Assembly: GCA_018823905.1 (NCBI GenBank)
Contig: JAHJHL010000082.1
Span: 1 to 35,896 of the forward strand
Reading direction: 5' to 3'
Length of the DNA stretch: 35,896 bases
Source of the DNA: Alphaproteobacteria bacterium
GTDB taxonomy: Bacteria; Pseudomonadota; Alphaproteobacteria; Sphingomonadales; Sphingomonadaceae
Shown: positions 14,872 to 23,925 of the stretch, one piece after another
Layout of the letters: each line of letters opens with the position of its first letter
Numbering within the stretch: the stretch's first letter is position 1
Position numbers and translations under genes: made by a program
Notes under the pieces: model-generated
What the model saw: the letters and a program-made list of their open reading frames with translations, nothing else
What the model was told of the DNA's origin: nothing
Databases searched by the model: none

Positions 14872-17373
14872 GTGCTCCCCCTCGCCTCCCTTTGGCGGAT
14901 CGCGCGCCGCGACCTCGCGACGCGCATCCGCGGGTTGCGTCTGCTCGCGGTGTGCCTGTTCCTTGGCGTCGCGACACTCGCTGCGATCGGCAGCCTGACG
15001 CGCGGTATCACCTCTGAACTAGAGGTGCGCGGGCAGACGATCCTCGGCGGCGATATCGAATTCGGTATTCCGCAACGCGAAGCGACCGCCGAAGAAATGG
15101 CGGCATTCCGCAACGCAGGAACGACTTCGTCCACCGTGCGGATGCGCGCGATGGCCAATGCGCCTGAGGGCGACGCGCTCTTGTCCGAACTCAAGGCAGT
15201 CGATGGGGCCTACCCGCTCTATGGCGCACTGCGGCTGGAAAGCGGCGCGCGCCGCGGTCCGCCGCCTGCGGGCAGCATCTGGATCGGCAAGGACCTCGCG
15301 TCGCGGTTGAACCTGAACGTCGGCGAGCGCGTGAAGTTTGGCGAAAAAGCGTTCCTTATTGACGGCGTCATCGCCGAAGAGCCCGACCGGCTGGGCGAAG
15401 GTTTCACCCTCGGCCCGGTCGCGATCATCGGTATCGCCGACCTGCCCGCGACCCAGCTGATCCAGCCGGGCAGTCTGTTCGAGAGCAAATACCGCGTCCG
15501 CCTGCCCGATAGCGCCAACCCCGAAGCGGTCGGCGAAGCGCTGACCGCCGAATTTCCCGGCGCGGGCTGGGACATCACCGACCGCAGCAACGGCGCGCCC
15601 GGAACGCGGCGCTTTATCGAGCGCATGGGGCAGTTTCTGTCGCTTGTGGGTCTTGCAGCCTTGGTCATCGCCGGGATCGGTGTCGGTAACGGCGTGGCGA
15701 GTTATCTCGCGGGCAAACGTCCGGGTCTGGCGACGCTGAAAGTGCTCGGCGCCGATAGCGCGACGGTGCTGCGCATCTATGGCTTGCAGATATTGGCGGT
15801 CGCCGCGGTGTCGATCTTTGCCGGGCTCGTCGTCGGCGCGCTGGCGCCGTTCGCAATCGGCGCGATTGCGGGCGACGTACTGCCCGTCCGTCCCGGCTTC
15901 GCGCTCTATCCGCTGCCACTCGCGGTCAGTGCTGCCTACGGGCTGCTGATCGCCATCGCCTTTGCGATGCCGCCGCTTGCCGCCACGAAGCATATTCCGG
16001 CGGCGGGCCTCTATCGCGCCACCGTCGACAAGGCGGCGCGAATCGACCGCCCCGCGCTGGTTGCCGTTGCGTTTGCGCTGATCGCGATCATCGCGCTCGC
16101 GGTTGTTACTGCGCGCGAGCCGCTGTTTGCGCTTGGCTTCATCGGCGCCGCAATCGGCTTGCTGCTGATCCTCGTCGCGCTCGGCTGGCTGGTGCGCCGC
16201 ATTGCCAGCCGCCTGCCGCGCCCACGCCGTCCATTGCTGCGCCTCGCACTCGCCAACCTCCATCGTCCCGGCGCCTCGACCGGCGCGCTGGTGGTGGCAC
16301 TCGGGCTGGGCCTGACCCTGTTCGTCACCCTCGCGGCGATCCAGACCAGCATCACCAACGAGATCGCGCGCACCGTACCGCAGCGCGCGCCGAGCTTTTT
16401 CGTGCTCGACGTGCCGCGCGACGGCGCCGCGCAATTCCGTACAATGGTGACCAAGGCCGCCCCCGATGCGCAGATCAACATGATCCCGGCGCTGCGCGGC
16501 AGCGTCACCGAATTTCGCGGCCAGCGCGTCGACGAACTCGCCGAACTGCCCGAGGGGGCGTGGGTGCTGCGCGGCGACCGCGGGCTGACCTATAGCGCGG
16601 TGCCGCCGAGCGGCAGCGAGCTGGTCGGCGGCCAGTGGTGGGCCGCGGATTACAAGGGACCGCCACTGGTCAGCGTCGAGGAGGAAGTTGCGACCTCGCT
16701 GGGTCTCAAGATCGGTGACACGCTGAGCGTCAACGTGCTGGGGGTCGAGGTGCAGGCCAAGGTCGCATCCTTCCGCACCGTGCAGTGGGATAATTTCGGG
16801 CTGAATTATGTCCTCGTCTTTTCGCCCGGCACCTTTGATGCGGCGCCGCACAATATGGTCGCCACGGTTGCGGTCGATCCGGCTGCTGAAACCGAACTCG
16901 CCCGCAGCATCCCGCGTACCTTCCCGTCGGCATCGCTGATCGCGGTGCGCGATGTCGTGTCGCAGGTCACGACCTTGCTGACTCAGATGAGCCAGGCGAT
17001 CGCGGCGGCGGCGAGCATCGCGATCCTTGCCGGGATCGCGGTGCTGATCGGTGCGATCGCCGCGAGCCGCGAGCGGCGGGTGTATGACAGCGTAATCCTG
17101 AAACTGCTCGGTGCGACGCGGCGCCAGATCTTGGGCGCGCAGGCGATGGAATATGCGGTGCTGGCGGCGGTGCTGGCGGTGCTGGCGCTCGGCCTCGGCC
17201 TGATTGCGGCACGCTATGTCGTGGTCAGCCTGTTCGACTTCACCTTCGCTCCCGATCCGCTGATCGTCGGCGCGACGTTGATTGGCGGAGCGGGATTGTC
17301 GTTCCTGATCGGTATCGCGGGCAGCTGGCCGTTATTGTCGGCGAAACCGGCGCAGGCGCTGCGGAGCCTGTAA
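14872..17373 (+). CDS. ybbP: ABC transporter permease, FtsX-like (YbbP family)
   Basis: An 833-residue inner-membrane protein with ten predicted helices: one near residues 20-40, a periplasmic MacB-like domain (about 45-250), a first FtsX core (about 255-380), a mid-protein helix pair (about 395-440), a helix near 470, a second periplasmic domain, and a final FtsX core (about 705-830; SIAILAGIAVLIGAIAASRERRVYDSVILKLLGATRRQIL). The duplicated FtsX layout matches YbbP. The cargo is unknown; together with TesA the system has been suggested to act on lipids. GTG start at 14872 abuts the ATPase stop. Confidence 0.92.
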   Translation: MLPLASLWRIARRDLATRIRGLRLLAVCLFLGVATLAAIGSLTRGITSELEVRGQTILGGDIEFGIPQREATAEEMAAFRNAGTTSSTVRMRAMANAPEGDALLSELKAVDGAYPLYGALRLESGARRGPPPAGSIWIGKDLASRLNLNVGERVKFGEKAFLIDGVIAEEPDRLGEGFTLGPVAIIGIADLPATQLIQPGSLFESKYRVRLPDSANPEAVGEALTAEFPGAGWDITDRSNGAPGTRRFIERMGQFLSLVGLAALVIAGIGVGNGVASYLAGKRPGLATLKVLGADSATVLRIYGLQILAVAAVSIFAGLVVGALAPFAIGAIAGDVLPVRPGFALYPLPLAVSAAYGLLIAIAFAMPPLAATKHIPAAGLYRATVDKAARIDRPALVAVAFALIAIIALAVVTAREPLFALGFIGAAIGLLLILVALGWLVRRIASRLPRPRRPLLRLALANLHRPGASTGALVVALGLGLTLFVTLAAIQTSITNEIARTVPQRAPSFFVLDVPRDGAAQFRTMVTKAAPDAQINMIPALRGSVTEFRGQRVDELAELPEGAWVLRGDRGLTYSAVPPSGSELVGGQWWAADYKGPPLVSVEEEVATSLGLKIGDTLSVNVLGVEVQAKVASFRTVQWDNFGLNYVLVFSPGTFDAAPHNMVATVAVDPAAETELARSIPRTFPSASLIAVRDVVSQVTTLLTQMSQAIAAAASIAILAGIAVLIGAIAASRERRVYDSVILKLLGATRRQILGAQAMEYAVLAAVLAVLALGLGLIAARYVVVSLFDFTFAPDPLIVGATLIGGAGLSFLIGIAGSWPLLSAKPAQALRSL

Positions 17374-17420
17374 GTTTGCCGGTCAGATGGTGCGCCAAGC
17401 TGCGCGCTTGGGATATTGGG

Positions 17421-17571
17421 TTCGCACGAAGACACGAAGACACGAAGAGGATCACTCGGGCCGAAAGGCCCATATTTCTGTTTGACCGGTGCGGGCGAAC
17501 GCAATGCTGGAAAGTGAAATGCCGCTTTGCGGCGCGCACGACCTCTTCGTGCCTTTGTGTCTTCGTGCGAA
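17421..17571. repeat. Extragenic inverted repeat (ACGAAGACACGAAG type)
   Basis: Arms 17421-17450 and 17542-17571 are reverse complements at 28 of 30 positions, separated by about 90 bp. The left arm also contains short tandem copies of ACACGAAG. It fills the 232-bp gap between the convergent permease and TauE-like genes. The motif is a familiar sphingomonad intergenic repeat. No gene lies in the loop. Confidence 0.8.
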
Positions 17572-17605
17572 ATCCTTCTAACCGAACTCGCGTCCAGAAC
17601 CGCCG

Positions 17606-18367
17606 TCAGTTCAGGATCCGTACCACTGCCGCGACCGCAGCAACGCCCAGCACGACCGCGACCATCGCTTGCCACACATGCGGCGCGACGCGGCCGAAGT
17701 GGCGTCCGCCGACATAATTACCAACCCACATCGGCGCAAACAGCAGCAGCGAGAGGATCAATAACCGCGACGTCGCAATCCCGACCCATAGCGCCGCCAA
17801 CGTTCCGGCAATCGCGGTCGCGAAAAAGATCAGCATCATCGAAGCGCGCGACGTCTTGGGCGGCAGTGCGCTGCGCAGATAGAAGGGGACGACCGGCGGG
17901 CCGGGCATCGCCGCAAAGCCGGTCAGGACACCCGACACCATGCCGGTTCCACCAATCGCCAGCCGACCCGGGCGATGCCCCTCAGGCTGTTTGGGCAGCA
18001 ACACCGCGACGAAGGCGCCGACCGCGACCAGCGTAATGAGCAGTCGCGCCACGTCGGGCGTCGTCGCATCGAGCGCGGACATTCCGAGCGGGGTCGTCGC
18101 CATCGCGACCAGCGCGATCGGTACGGCGGTCGAGCGGTCGGCGTCGGCGAGGATGACCTTCAGCCCGACCGGCCCGATCAGAAGTTGCAGCAAGATGCCG
18201 AGCACGACGGCCTCGCCCGGGGTGATAATCAGGCCGAGCAAAGGCACGAGGATGATCGCCATCCCGAACCCGGTGAGCCCGCGCACATAGGCGGCGCCAA
18301 AGGTCATCGCCGCGGCACCGGCGAGGGTGAGTGGGGGAAGCCCGACAAGCTGCGCGAGATCGGTCAT
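17606..18367 (-). CDS. TauE/SafE family sulfite-exporter-like permease
   Basis: A 253-residue membrane protein with about eight helices and the TauE/SafE signature near the N-terminus (AAAMTFGAAYVRGLTGFGMAI) and its internal repeat (GTGMVSGVLTGFAAMPGPPVVPF). The family moves small sulfur-containing or organic anions across the inner membrane; the substrate here is unknown. ATG 18367 matches family length; an in-frame start at 18454 would add a low-complexity tail. It lies 149 bp downstream of the putative protease gene on the same strand, with a 28-bp tandem duplication between them. Confidence 0.87.
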   Translation of the reverse strand: MTDLAQLVGLPPLTLAGAAAMTFGAAYVRGLTGFGMAIILVPLLGLIITPGEAVVLGILLQLLIGPVGLKVILADADRSTAVPIALVAMATTPLGMSALDATTPDVARLLITLVAVGAFVAVLLPKQPEGHRPGRLAIGGTGMVSGVLTGFAAMPGPPVVPFYLRSALPPKTSRASMMLIFFATAIAGTLAALWVGIATSRLLILSLLLFAPMWVGNYVGGRHFGRVAPHVWQAMVAVVLGVAAVAAVVRILN

Positions 18368-18468
18368 GGCGCAGTGGCCAGCGTGCGAAAGTCGTGAACG
18401 AAAAGCAGGGGAACCTCCGGGCGCCCGAAGGGGCATCCCCGGCCGATACTGCAAGAGCGCAGCGGCGC

Positions 18469-18524
18469 CTAGCCCCTTGCCGCCAGAGTCAGGCGACTAG
18501 CCCCTTGCCGCCAGAGTCAGGCGA
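18469..18524. repeat. Perfect 28-bp tandem duplication at a gene end
   Basis: Positions 18469-18496 and 18497-18524 are identical, head to tail, with no spacer. The second copy contains the stop codon (18517-18519) and last codons of the putative protease gene, so the extra copy lies just past the stop. It looks like a recent slippage or unequal-exchange event. With only two units and no spacer it is not a CRISPR. Confidence 0.9.
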
Positions 18525-19656
18525 GCGGCCATAGCGCATTAATAGGGCGTTCGAGCACCTGCGCGGCAACCGCGTGAAGCCGCGCGGGACCGAAGCGTCC
18601 GGCGCGCACCGCGCCCGCTAGCCACGCCTCGATCGACCCGCCCGTTTCGATCCATCGGTCGTGGCGGAGCATGCCGTAAATGGCCCCGGCGAGCACATGG
18701 ATGCCATCGTCCGCTTTGCGCCAGCGATCGGCCGGATTGCGCGCAACGCCAAGCGCCTCGCTGATCAATTGATCGAGCGCCTGCGCCATATCCTCGTTGA
18801 GCAGCCCTTCAAGCGTGGTGTATCCCCATTTCGGGTCATGGTCCGCCACGACGCGCGGGATCAGCGGATCCTTCGCCAGCACCGCAAGTGCGGCCTGCGC
18901 CGCCACGCCGTCCATCGGCACCGGCGGGTGCAGCATTTCGTGCGCGGCATTGCGCACGGTGATCGGCGTGTTCCAATCGGCCGCCTGCAGAAAGGTCTGG
19001 CCCTGGACCTTGATCCCGTGCGGCTTGCAGAATTGCAGCAACACCACTTCGATCAGCGGGTCAAAAACCCGGCCAGTCAGCTTTTCGTGCAGGCGAATGA
19101 CATCATAATCGGCGAGGTCGCGATCGAGTTCGGCGATCCGCCGCGTGACCGCGCCCGCGCGCTCGTCGCGGAAGGCTGCAAAGCCCGCCACCTGCATTGC
19201 TTCGAACAGCGCCTTGAGCCGGGGCGCGACGCCCATAAACCAGCGCCAATCGTTGTCATTCCAATAAGGGCTGGCACGATAAGCCGGTAACAGCCGCGCC
19301 TCGGGGGCTGCGACGCTCGCGATCAAGCCAGGCAGATCGGCGTCGCTGCCGTTCGAGAACAGCACCGACAAATTGGGCCCGAGCAGGCCGAAGCCGCTGC
19401 GCTCGGCCTCTTTCGACAAGGCGGGAATATCGGCGCGAACGGCAGCGGCAAGACGCGGCGCAAAGGCGTCGGCGTCGGCCTGATAATAGGGGAGATAGAG
19501 CTCACCGCCCGCGAGCGGGCCGAGGAAAGCCAGCGCGTCGAACCCTTCGGATGCACGAACTTTCCAGCGCGTGCGCATGGGCGGACGCTGCGCGTGCGCG
19601 AGGGCGGGAATAGCGAGGCTGCCGAGCGATGCGGCAAGGAAGAGACGGCGATCCAT
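18517..19656 (-). CDS. Putative exported zincin-type metalloprotease (HExxH...NE), otherwise unrecognised
   Basis: A 379-residue protein starting MDRRLFLAASLGSLAIPALAHA, a signal peptide with a twin-arginine-like RRLFLA. About two thirds in is NAAHEMLHPP: HExxH formed by His239, Glu240 and His243. Some 45 residues later GLLNEDMAQ supplies an Asn-Glu (Glu288) in the position and style of the third zinc ligand of gluzincins. I therefore propose a periplasmic zinc peptidase; I do not recognise a named family, and lone HExxH motifs can be chance, though the NE match makes this less likely. It starts 9 bp after the AraC gene stop, so it probably belongs to the thrS-phosphoesterase-AraC transcription unit. 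The stop codon lies inside a tandem duplication. Confidence 0.65.
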   Translation of the reverse strand: MDRRLFLAASLGSLAIPALAHAQRPPMRTRWKVRASEGFDALAFLGPLAGGELYLPYYQADADAFAPRLAAAVRADIPALSKEAERSGFGLLGPNLSVLFSNGSDADLPGLIASVAAPEARLLPAYRASPYWNDNDWRWFMGVAPRLKALFEAMQVAGFAAFRDERAGAVTRRIAELDRDLADYDVIRLHEKLTGRVFDPLIEVVLLQFCKPHGIKVQGQTFLQAADWNTPITVRNAAHEMLHPPVPMDGVAAQAALAVLAKDPLIPRVVADHDPKWGYTTLEGLLNEDMAQALDQLISEALGVARNPADRWRKADDGIHVLAGAIYGMLRHDRWIETGGSIEAWLAGAVRAGRFGPARLHAVAAQVLERPINALWPLA

Positions 19657-19665
19657 GGGTCCGGT

Positions 19666-20370
19666 TTAACCGGTCTGATCGCCCCGCGCTTGAACGGACT
19701 TTGCCCGCAGGACGGCGGGCGGAACCCCGGTCATCGTGCCGACCGACCGGGTTAGATGCGCCTGATCGGCAAAGCCATGATCGGCGGCCAGATCGGCGAG
19801 GCTTCCGCCCCAATCGCTCAGCGCAGCAAGCGCGCGCCGCGTCCGTACCTCCAGCCGAAAGCGCTTGGGGCTGACGCCATAAGCGCGCGCGAAGCCGCGG
19901 CTAACCGAGGCCGGTTCCAGCTTCATCCGCCGCGCCCACGGCGTGAGGGCGAGATCGGGATCGGTGCGAAGCGCCTCGGCAAGCAAGTCGGGCCAGTCGG
20001 CCAAGCCGACAGCGTGACGGTTGAGGCCGACGCGGAGATGCACGGCGGCGGCGAGCGGATCGCGTTCGGCCATGCGGGCCACCGCGTCCGGATCGTCGAT
20101 CGTGCCAACGCCGGGGGCGAGGCCCGCGACGGTCGGCAAGTTGAGCACGTCGGCTCCGGCTGCGCCAAAGCGGTCGAGATGCGCGGTCCAGCATCCGTGC
20201 ACGATCACCGTGCCGGGCTGCGCGGCGAAGCGGCCCTCGTCGCCCGCTTCCTGATACCCGCCGCGGAGCACGACCGCGACATAGGCATCGGCATGGCGGT
20301 GCCGCGGCAGACGCTCGCTCGCCGCGTGGCGGCCTATATACGCGCCATGGCGATGATGGGCTTCGCTCAT
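19666..20370 (-). CDS. AraC-family transcriptional regulator with cupin-type sensor domain
   Basis: A 234-residue regulator. The N-terminal part is a His-rich cupin-like sensor (ERLPRHRHADAYVAVVLRGGYQEAGDEG, then QPGTVIVHGCWTAHLDRFG); the C-terminal ~100 residues carry the two AraC HTH motifs (PASVSRGFARAYGVSPKRF and SLADLAADHGFADQAHLTRSV). ATG 20370 overlaps the phosphoesterase stop in ATGA, indicating translational coupling; a longer frame reaching 20571 is an artefact inside the phosphoesterase. Targets are unknown; the next gene, the putative protease, begins 9 bp downstream. Confidence 0.88.
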   Translation of the reverse strand: MSEAHHRHGAYIGRHAASERLPRHRHADAYVAVVLRGGYQEAGDEGRFAAQPGTVIVHGCWTAHLDRFGAAGADVLNLPTVAGLAPGVGTIDDPDAVARMAERDPLAAAVHLRVGLNRHAVGLADWPDLLAEALRTDPDLALTPWARRMKLEPASVSRGFARAYGVSPKRFRLEVRTRRALAALSDWGGSLADLAADHGFADQAHLTRSVGTMTGVPPAVLRAKSVQARGDQTG

Positions 20371-21233
20371 GGCACGAGGCTCTTGGGGCCGAGGCTCACC
20401 AACCACGCATCGGGCGGCGTCAGATAGCGCAGTGGCAGCAGGCTGGTCCCCAGCCCTGCCCCGACAAAGACGCGCTGGCCGTTGTCGGTCATGTCGCCGC
20501 AGGCGAAGCGGTCGCCGTAGCGCGAGACATAGGTGAGCGCGCCGATGAAGGGGAAACGGATCTGGCCGCAATGGGTGTGGCCGGCAAAGATTGCGGCGAC
20601 GGGGCGGCGAACGTCGGGGATGATGTCGGGGCTGTGCGTCAGGAGCAGCGGAACGCCGGGGCCGAGACGGTCCATGGCCGCAAGCGTCGCGGGGACATCG
20701 TCGTGTCCCGAGTAATCGTCATCGACGCCGCCGACGATTAGCGGGCCGAGCTTGACCGCTTCATTCTGCAGCACGCGCAGTCCGCGCTGTTCGAGTTCGC
20801 TGCGCAGCGCATCGGGTTTGAACCAATGATCGTGATTGCCCGGCGCGACCACCACCCCCAGCGGGGCGCGCAGCTTGCCGAGCGGCGCGACGACTTCGGC
20901 GGCGGTATAGATATGCGTTGCGCTGCGCTTTTCGCTGACCAGATCGCCCGCGATCAGCACGAGGTCGGAGCGCAGTCGATTGAGCTGCGCGATGATTCGC
21001 GTCAGCCGCTCGGGCGGCATGTCGGGACCGGCGACGTGGATGTCCGACAGCAACAGCAGCTTCAGTGGCGGCTGCCCCACCGGCCAGTCGGCGAGCGCGA
21101 CCGTCGCGGTGCGGACCACCGGATCGCTCGTCGCATTCCAATAGCCTTTGGCGAGCAACGCCACGCCGAGCAGTGCCAGCAACAGCAGCCAGCGCCACCG
21201 ACGGCGCGGGCGACGCTCCGGCGATGCAATCAA
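20367..21233 (-). CDS. Membrane-anchored metallophosphoesterase (YkuE/calcineurin-like)
   Basis: A 288-residue protein: basic N-terminus ([10 protein letters not shown]), one transmembrane helix ([18 protein letters not shown]), then a calcineurin-like phosphoesterase domain with every metal-binding motif: [33 protein letters not shown] and FAGHTHCGQ. Relatives such as YkuE hydrolyse phosphoesters at the membrane; the substrate is not predictable. No in-frame ATG suits the start; TTG 21233 overlaps the thrS stop by 4 bp (TTGA) and is the best choice, with moderate certainty. The gene is sandwiched in overlapping order between thrS and the AraC gene. Confidence 0.85.
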   Translation of the reverse strand: MIASPERRPRRRWRWLLLLALLGVALLAKGYWNATSDPVVRTATVALADWPVGQPPLKLLLLSDIHVAGPDMPPERLTRIIAQLNRLRSDLVLIAGDLVSEKRSATHIYTAAEVVAPLGKLRAPLGVVVAPGNHDHWFKPDALRSELEQRGLRVLQNEAVKLGPLIVGGVDDDYSGHDDVPATLAAMDRLGPGVPLLLTHSPDIIPDVRRPVAAIFAGHTHCGQIRFPFIGALTYVSRYGDRFACGDMTDNGQRVFVGAGLGTSLLPLRYLTPPDAWLVSLGPKSLVP

Positions 21234-23230
21234 TGGCGCAGGTCGGGCGGGGTCGCTTCGCCCTTGAGCAACGCAATCGCGTCGGCGAGCGGCATGATGC
21301 GCTGGCCTTCCTGCCCGAGGGTGCGGATCGCGACCGTGCCTTCGTCGGCCTCGCGCTTGCCGACGACCAGCAGAAACGGAACCTTGGCCAGGCTGTGTTC
21401 GCGGACCTTGTAGTTGATCTTTTCGTTGCGCAGGTCGGTTTCGACGCGGATCCCCGCCGCCGCCAGCTGTGCGGCGGCATCGCGCGCATAATCGTCGGCA
21501 TCGGACACGATCGTCGCGACCACCGCCTGCGCCGGCGCCAGCCACACCGGCAGCTTGCCCGCGAAATGTTCGATCAAAATCCCGATGAAGCGTTCGTAGC
21601 TGCCAAAGATCGCGCGGTGCAGCATCACCGGGCGGTGGCGCTCGCCATCTTCGGCAATATAGGACGCATCAAGACGGTCGGGCAGCACGCGGTCGGACTG
21701 GATCGTCCCGACCTGCCAGGTCCGGCCGATCGCGTCGGTCAAATGCCATTCCAGCTTCGGTGCATAAAAGGCGCCCTCGCCCGGCAATTCTTCCCAGCCA
21801 TATTCTGGCGTGTTCAGCCCCGCCGCGACCACTGCGGCGCGCAGCTCGGTCTCGGCCATGTCCCACATCTCTTCGGTCCCGAAGCGCTTTTCGGGGCGCA
21901 GCGCGAGCTTGATCGAATAGGTAAAGCCGAATTCCTTGTAGATGCGGTCGGCGAGCGCGCAGAAAGCCTGCACCTCGCTGACGATCTGGTCTTCGCGGCA
22001 GAAAATATGCGCGTCGTCCTGCGTGAACTGGCGCACGCGCATCAGCCCGTGCAGCGCGCCATGCGGTTCGTTGCGGTGGCAGCAGCCATTTTCATAGAGG
22101 CGCAGCGGCAGGTCGCGGTACGACTTCATCCCCTGGCGAAAGATCAGCACATGCGCCGGACAGTTCATCGGCTTGAGCGCCATCCACTCGGCGTCATCCG
22201 AAACGATCGGGCCTTCGTCGTCGACGTTCGGTACTTCGTCGGGGATCACGAACATATTTTCGCGATATTTGCCCCAATGGCCCGACTGCTCCCACTGGCG
22301 CGCGTCCATCACCTGCGGCGTCTTGACCTCGCGGTACCCCGCGCCGTCGATCGCGCGGCGCATATAGGCCTCCAGCTCGCGCCAGATCATATAACCCTTG
22401 GGGTGCCAGAACACCGAGCCATGCGCTTCGGCCTGGAGGTGGAAAAGGTCCATCTCCTGCCCCAGCTTGCGATGGTCGCGCTTCGCGGCTTCCTCCAGCC
22501 GGACCAGATGTTCGGCGAGCTGCTTCTTGTTGAGCCAGCCGGTGCCATAGATGCGGCTGAGCTGGGCGTTCTTCTGGTCGCCGCGCCAGTATGCGCCCGA
22601 CACGCGCGTCAGCTTGAACGCTGCGGGGTCGAGCTTTCCCGTCGAGGCGAGGTGCGGGCCGCGGCACATATCCATCCAGCGGTCACCAGAGCGATAGACG
22701 GTCAGCTCCTCATTCGCGGGCAGTTCGGCGGCCCATTCGGCCTTGAACGTCTCGCCATCGGCCTGCCATCTGGCGATCAGCTTGTCGCGCTCCCACACTT
22801 CGCGCGTCAGCGGCAGATCGGCGGCGATCAACCGGCGCATTTCTTCCTCGATCAGCGGCAGCTCTTCGTCGCGAAACGGGCCATGCTCGGCGGTCGGCGC
22901 GAAATCATAATAAAAGCCGTCGCCCGTCGACGGACCAAAGGTGATTTGTGTGCCGGGGAAAAGCTTCTGCACCGCTTCGGCCAGGATATGCGCATAATCA
23001 TGGCGCACCAGTTCGAGCGCATCGGCCTCGTCGCGGCTCGTCACCAGCGCCAGGTTCGTGTCTTGCTCCAGCGGGCGCATGATGTCGCGCAGCTCGCCGT
23101 CGATCCGCGCAGCGAGCGCGGCTTTGGCGAGGCCGGGTCCGATATCGGCGGCAATCTGTGCCGGGGTAGTCCCGCGCACGACGTCCCGGGCAGAGCCATC
23201 GGGAAGGGTGACGCGGATCATCTGGGACAT
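21230..23230 (-). CDS. thrS: Threonyl-tRNA synthetase
   Basis: A 666-residue class II synthetase. Order of domains: TGS (about 1-65), editing domain (His motif [12 protein letters not shown]), catalytic core with motif 1 region ([20 protein letters not shown]), zinc-ligand Cys in [10 protein letters not shown], motif 2 ([20 protein letters not shown]) and motif 3 ([13 protein letters not shown]), and the C-terminal anticodon-binding domain. ATG 23230 ([13 protein letters not shown]) matches family starts and has AAAGG upstream. The gene heads a minus-strand run with 4-bp overlaps, so regulators and protease downstream may share a housekeeping promoter. Confidence 0.97.
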   Translation of the reverse strand: MSQMIRVTLPDGSARDVVRGTTPAQIAADIGPGLAKAALAARIDGELRDIMRPLEQDTNLALVTSRDEADALELVRHDYAHILAEAVQKLFPGTQITFGPSTGDGFYYDFAPTAEHGPFRDEELPLIEEEMRRLIAADLPLTREVWERDKLIARWQADGETFKAEWAAELPANEELTVYRSGDRWMDMCRGPHLASTGKLDPAAFKLTRVSGAYWRGDQKNAQLSRIYGTGWLNKKQLAEHLVRLEEAAKRDHRKLGQEMDLFHLQAEAHGSVFWHPKGYMIWRELEAYMRRAIDGAGYREVKTPQVMDARQWEQSGHWGKYRENMFVIPDEVPNVDDEGPIVSDDAEWMALKPMNCPAHVLIFRQGMKSYRDLPLRLYENGCCHRNEPHGALHGLMRVRQFTQDDAHIFCREDQIVSEVQAFCALADRIYKEFGFTYSIKLALRPEKRFGTEEMWDMAETELRAAVVAAGLNTPEYGWEELPGEGAFYAPKLEWHLTDAIGRTWQVGTIQSDRVLPDRLDASYIAEDGERHRPVMLHRAIFGSYERFIGILIEHFAGKLPVWLAPAQAVVATIVSDADDYARDAAAQLAAAGIRVETDLRNEKINYKVREHSLAKVPFLLVVGKREADEGTVAIRTLGQEGQRIMPLADAIALLKGEATPPDLRH

Positions 23231-23316
23231 CGAAACTATAGCCTTTCTGGGCAAAATTGCCGGGTTCCTTTGCCAGCATGCGGTGGGGGCGGCAAGGGGC
23301 GGATTCACAATCGGGC

Positions 23317-23345
23317 TTGCAATGATACAATGTATCACTATCTCG
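23317..23345 (+). promoter_or_regulatory. Promoter with 15-bp palindromic operator ahead of the merC-like gene
   Basis: TGATACA-A-TGTATCA (23323-23337) is a perfect dyad. It sits between TTGCAA (23317-23322, -35-like) and TATCTC (23339-23344, -10-like), at 16-bp spacing, about 42 bp upstream of ATG 23379. A palindrome filling the promoter spacer is the classic position for a repressor. The binder is unknown; a metal-responsive Fur/Zur-type or MerR-type regulator would suit a MerC-domain gene, but that is inference. Confidence 0.55.
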
Positions 23346-23378
23346 CACCGCAAGCCCCTCCCGCGAAAGTTTTCCGCC

Positions 23379-23795
23379 ATGTGTATCCCTGCCGCGCGCC
23401 CGCGCCTTGCCGACCTGTTGGGGATCACCCTGTCGCTCACCTGCCTCGTCCATTGCCTCGCGCTGCCGCTGCTGATCCTGCTCGCCCCCGCGCTCGGCAC
23501 ATGGATCGCGATGCCCGAATGGGTGCATGCGTCCATATTGATGCTGGCGCTGCCTGCCGCGACCCTTGCCATGAAGGATGGTTGGCGGCGACACGGTCGG
23601 GCGCTGCCTGCCCTGCTTGCCGCAGCAGGTATTGGCCTGTTGGCCGCGGGACTCGCAGCGCATGAGGGATGGATGGCGCTAGTCAATCCCGAAACCGCCG
23701 ATCGGTGGCTGACGTCGATGGGCGCGGTGGCGCTTGTCACCGCGCACCTGCTCAACTGGCGCTGGCGCCACGATTATCGCGAGCACCTTCGCTAG
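23379..23795 (+). CDS. MerC domain-containing membrane protein
   Basis: A 138-residue membrane protein with about four helices and the MerC vicinal pair region [17 protein letters not shown] (Cys-x3-Cys in helix 1). MerC proteins bind or transport mercury in mer operons, but chromosomal sphingomonad homologues occur without other mer genes and may handle other metals; no merA, merT or merP is present here. ATG 23379 ([15 protein letters not shown]) is chosen; an in-frame ATG near 23327 lies inside the palindromic operator and is unlikely. It is divergent from thrS. Confidence 0.85.
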   Translation: MCIPAARPRLADLLGITLSLTCLVHCLALPLLILLAPALGTWIAMPEWVHASILMLALPAATLAMKDGWRRHGRALPALLAAAGIGLLAAGLAAHEGWMALVNPETADRWLTSMGAVALVTAHLLNWRWRHDYREHLR

Positions 23796-23925
23796 CGCGA
23801 GCTTTTACACCGCCGCAATGAACGGGCATCTTTGAGTGGTAAGCTTGTCATTTAGTCAATGTCGCTTGACAATTGCGAATCACAATGTCAATGTTCCTTT
23901 ACTGATTAACAAGGGAGCTTGACCA
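23796..23925 (+). promoter_or_regulatory. AT-rich leader of the membrane/XRE/hydrolase module
   Basis: The 130-bp gap is AT-rich. TTGACA (23866-23871) is a perfect -35 match; 17 bp downstream CAATGT (23889-23894) is a weak -10. GTCAA-N6-TTGAC (23855-23870) is a dyad overlapping the -35, and GTCAATGT occurs twice (23855-23862 and 23887-23894), suggesting a regulator-controlled promoter. The XRE protein encoded in the module is a candidate binder, by inference. Confidence 0.4.

Noticed and set aside
18469-18524. Possible CRISPR repeats
   Set aside because: Only two units with no spacer and no cas genes; it is a simple tandem duplication.
21065-23665. 866-codon open frame on the plus strand opposite thrS
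   Set aside because: It is antisense to a clear threonyl-tRNA synthetase; long antisense frames are expected in high-GC DNA with C/G third positions. The protein has no recognisable motifs.
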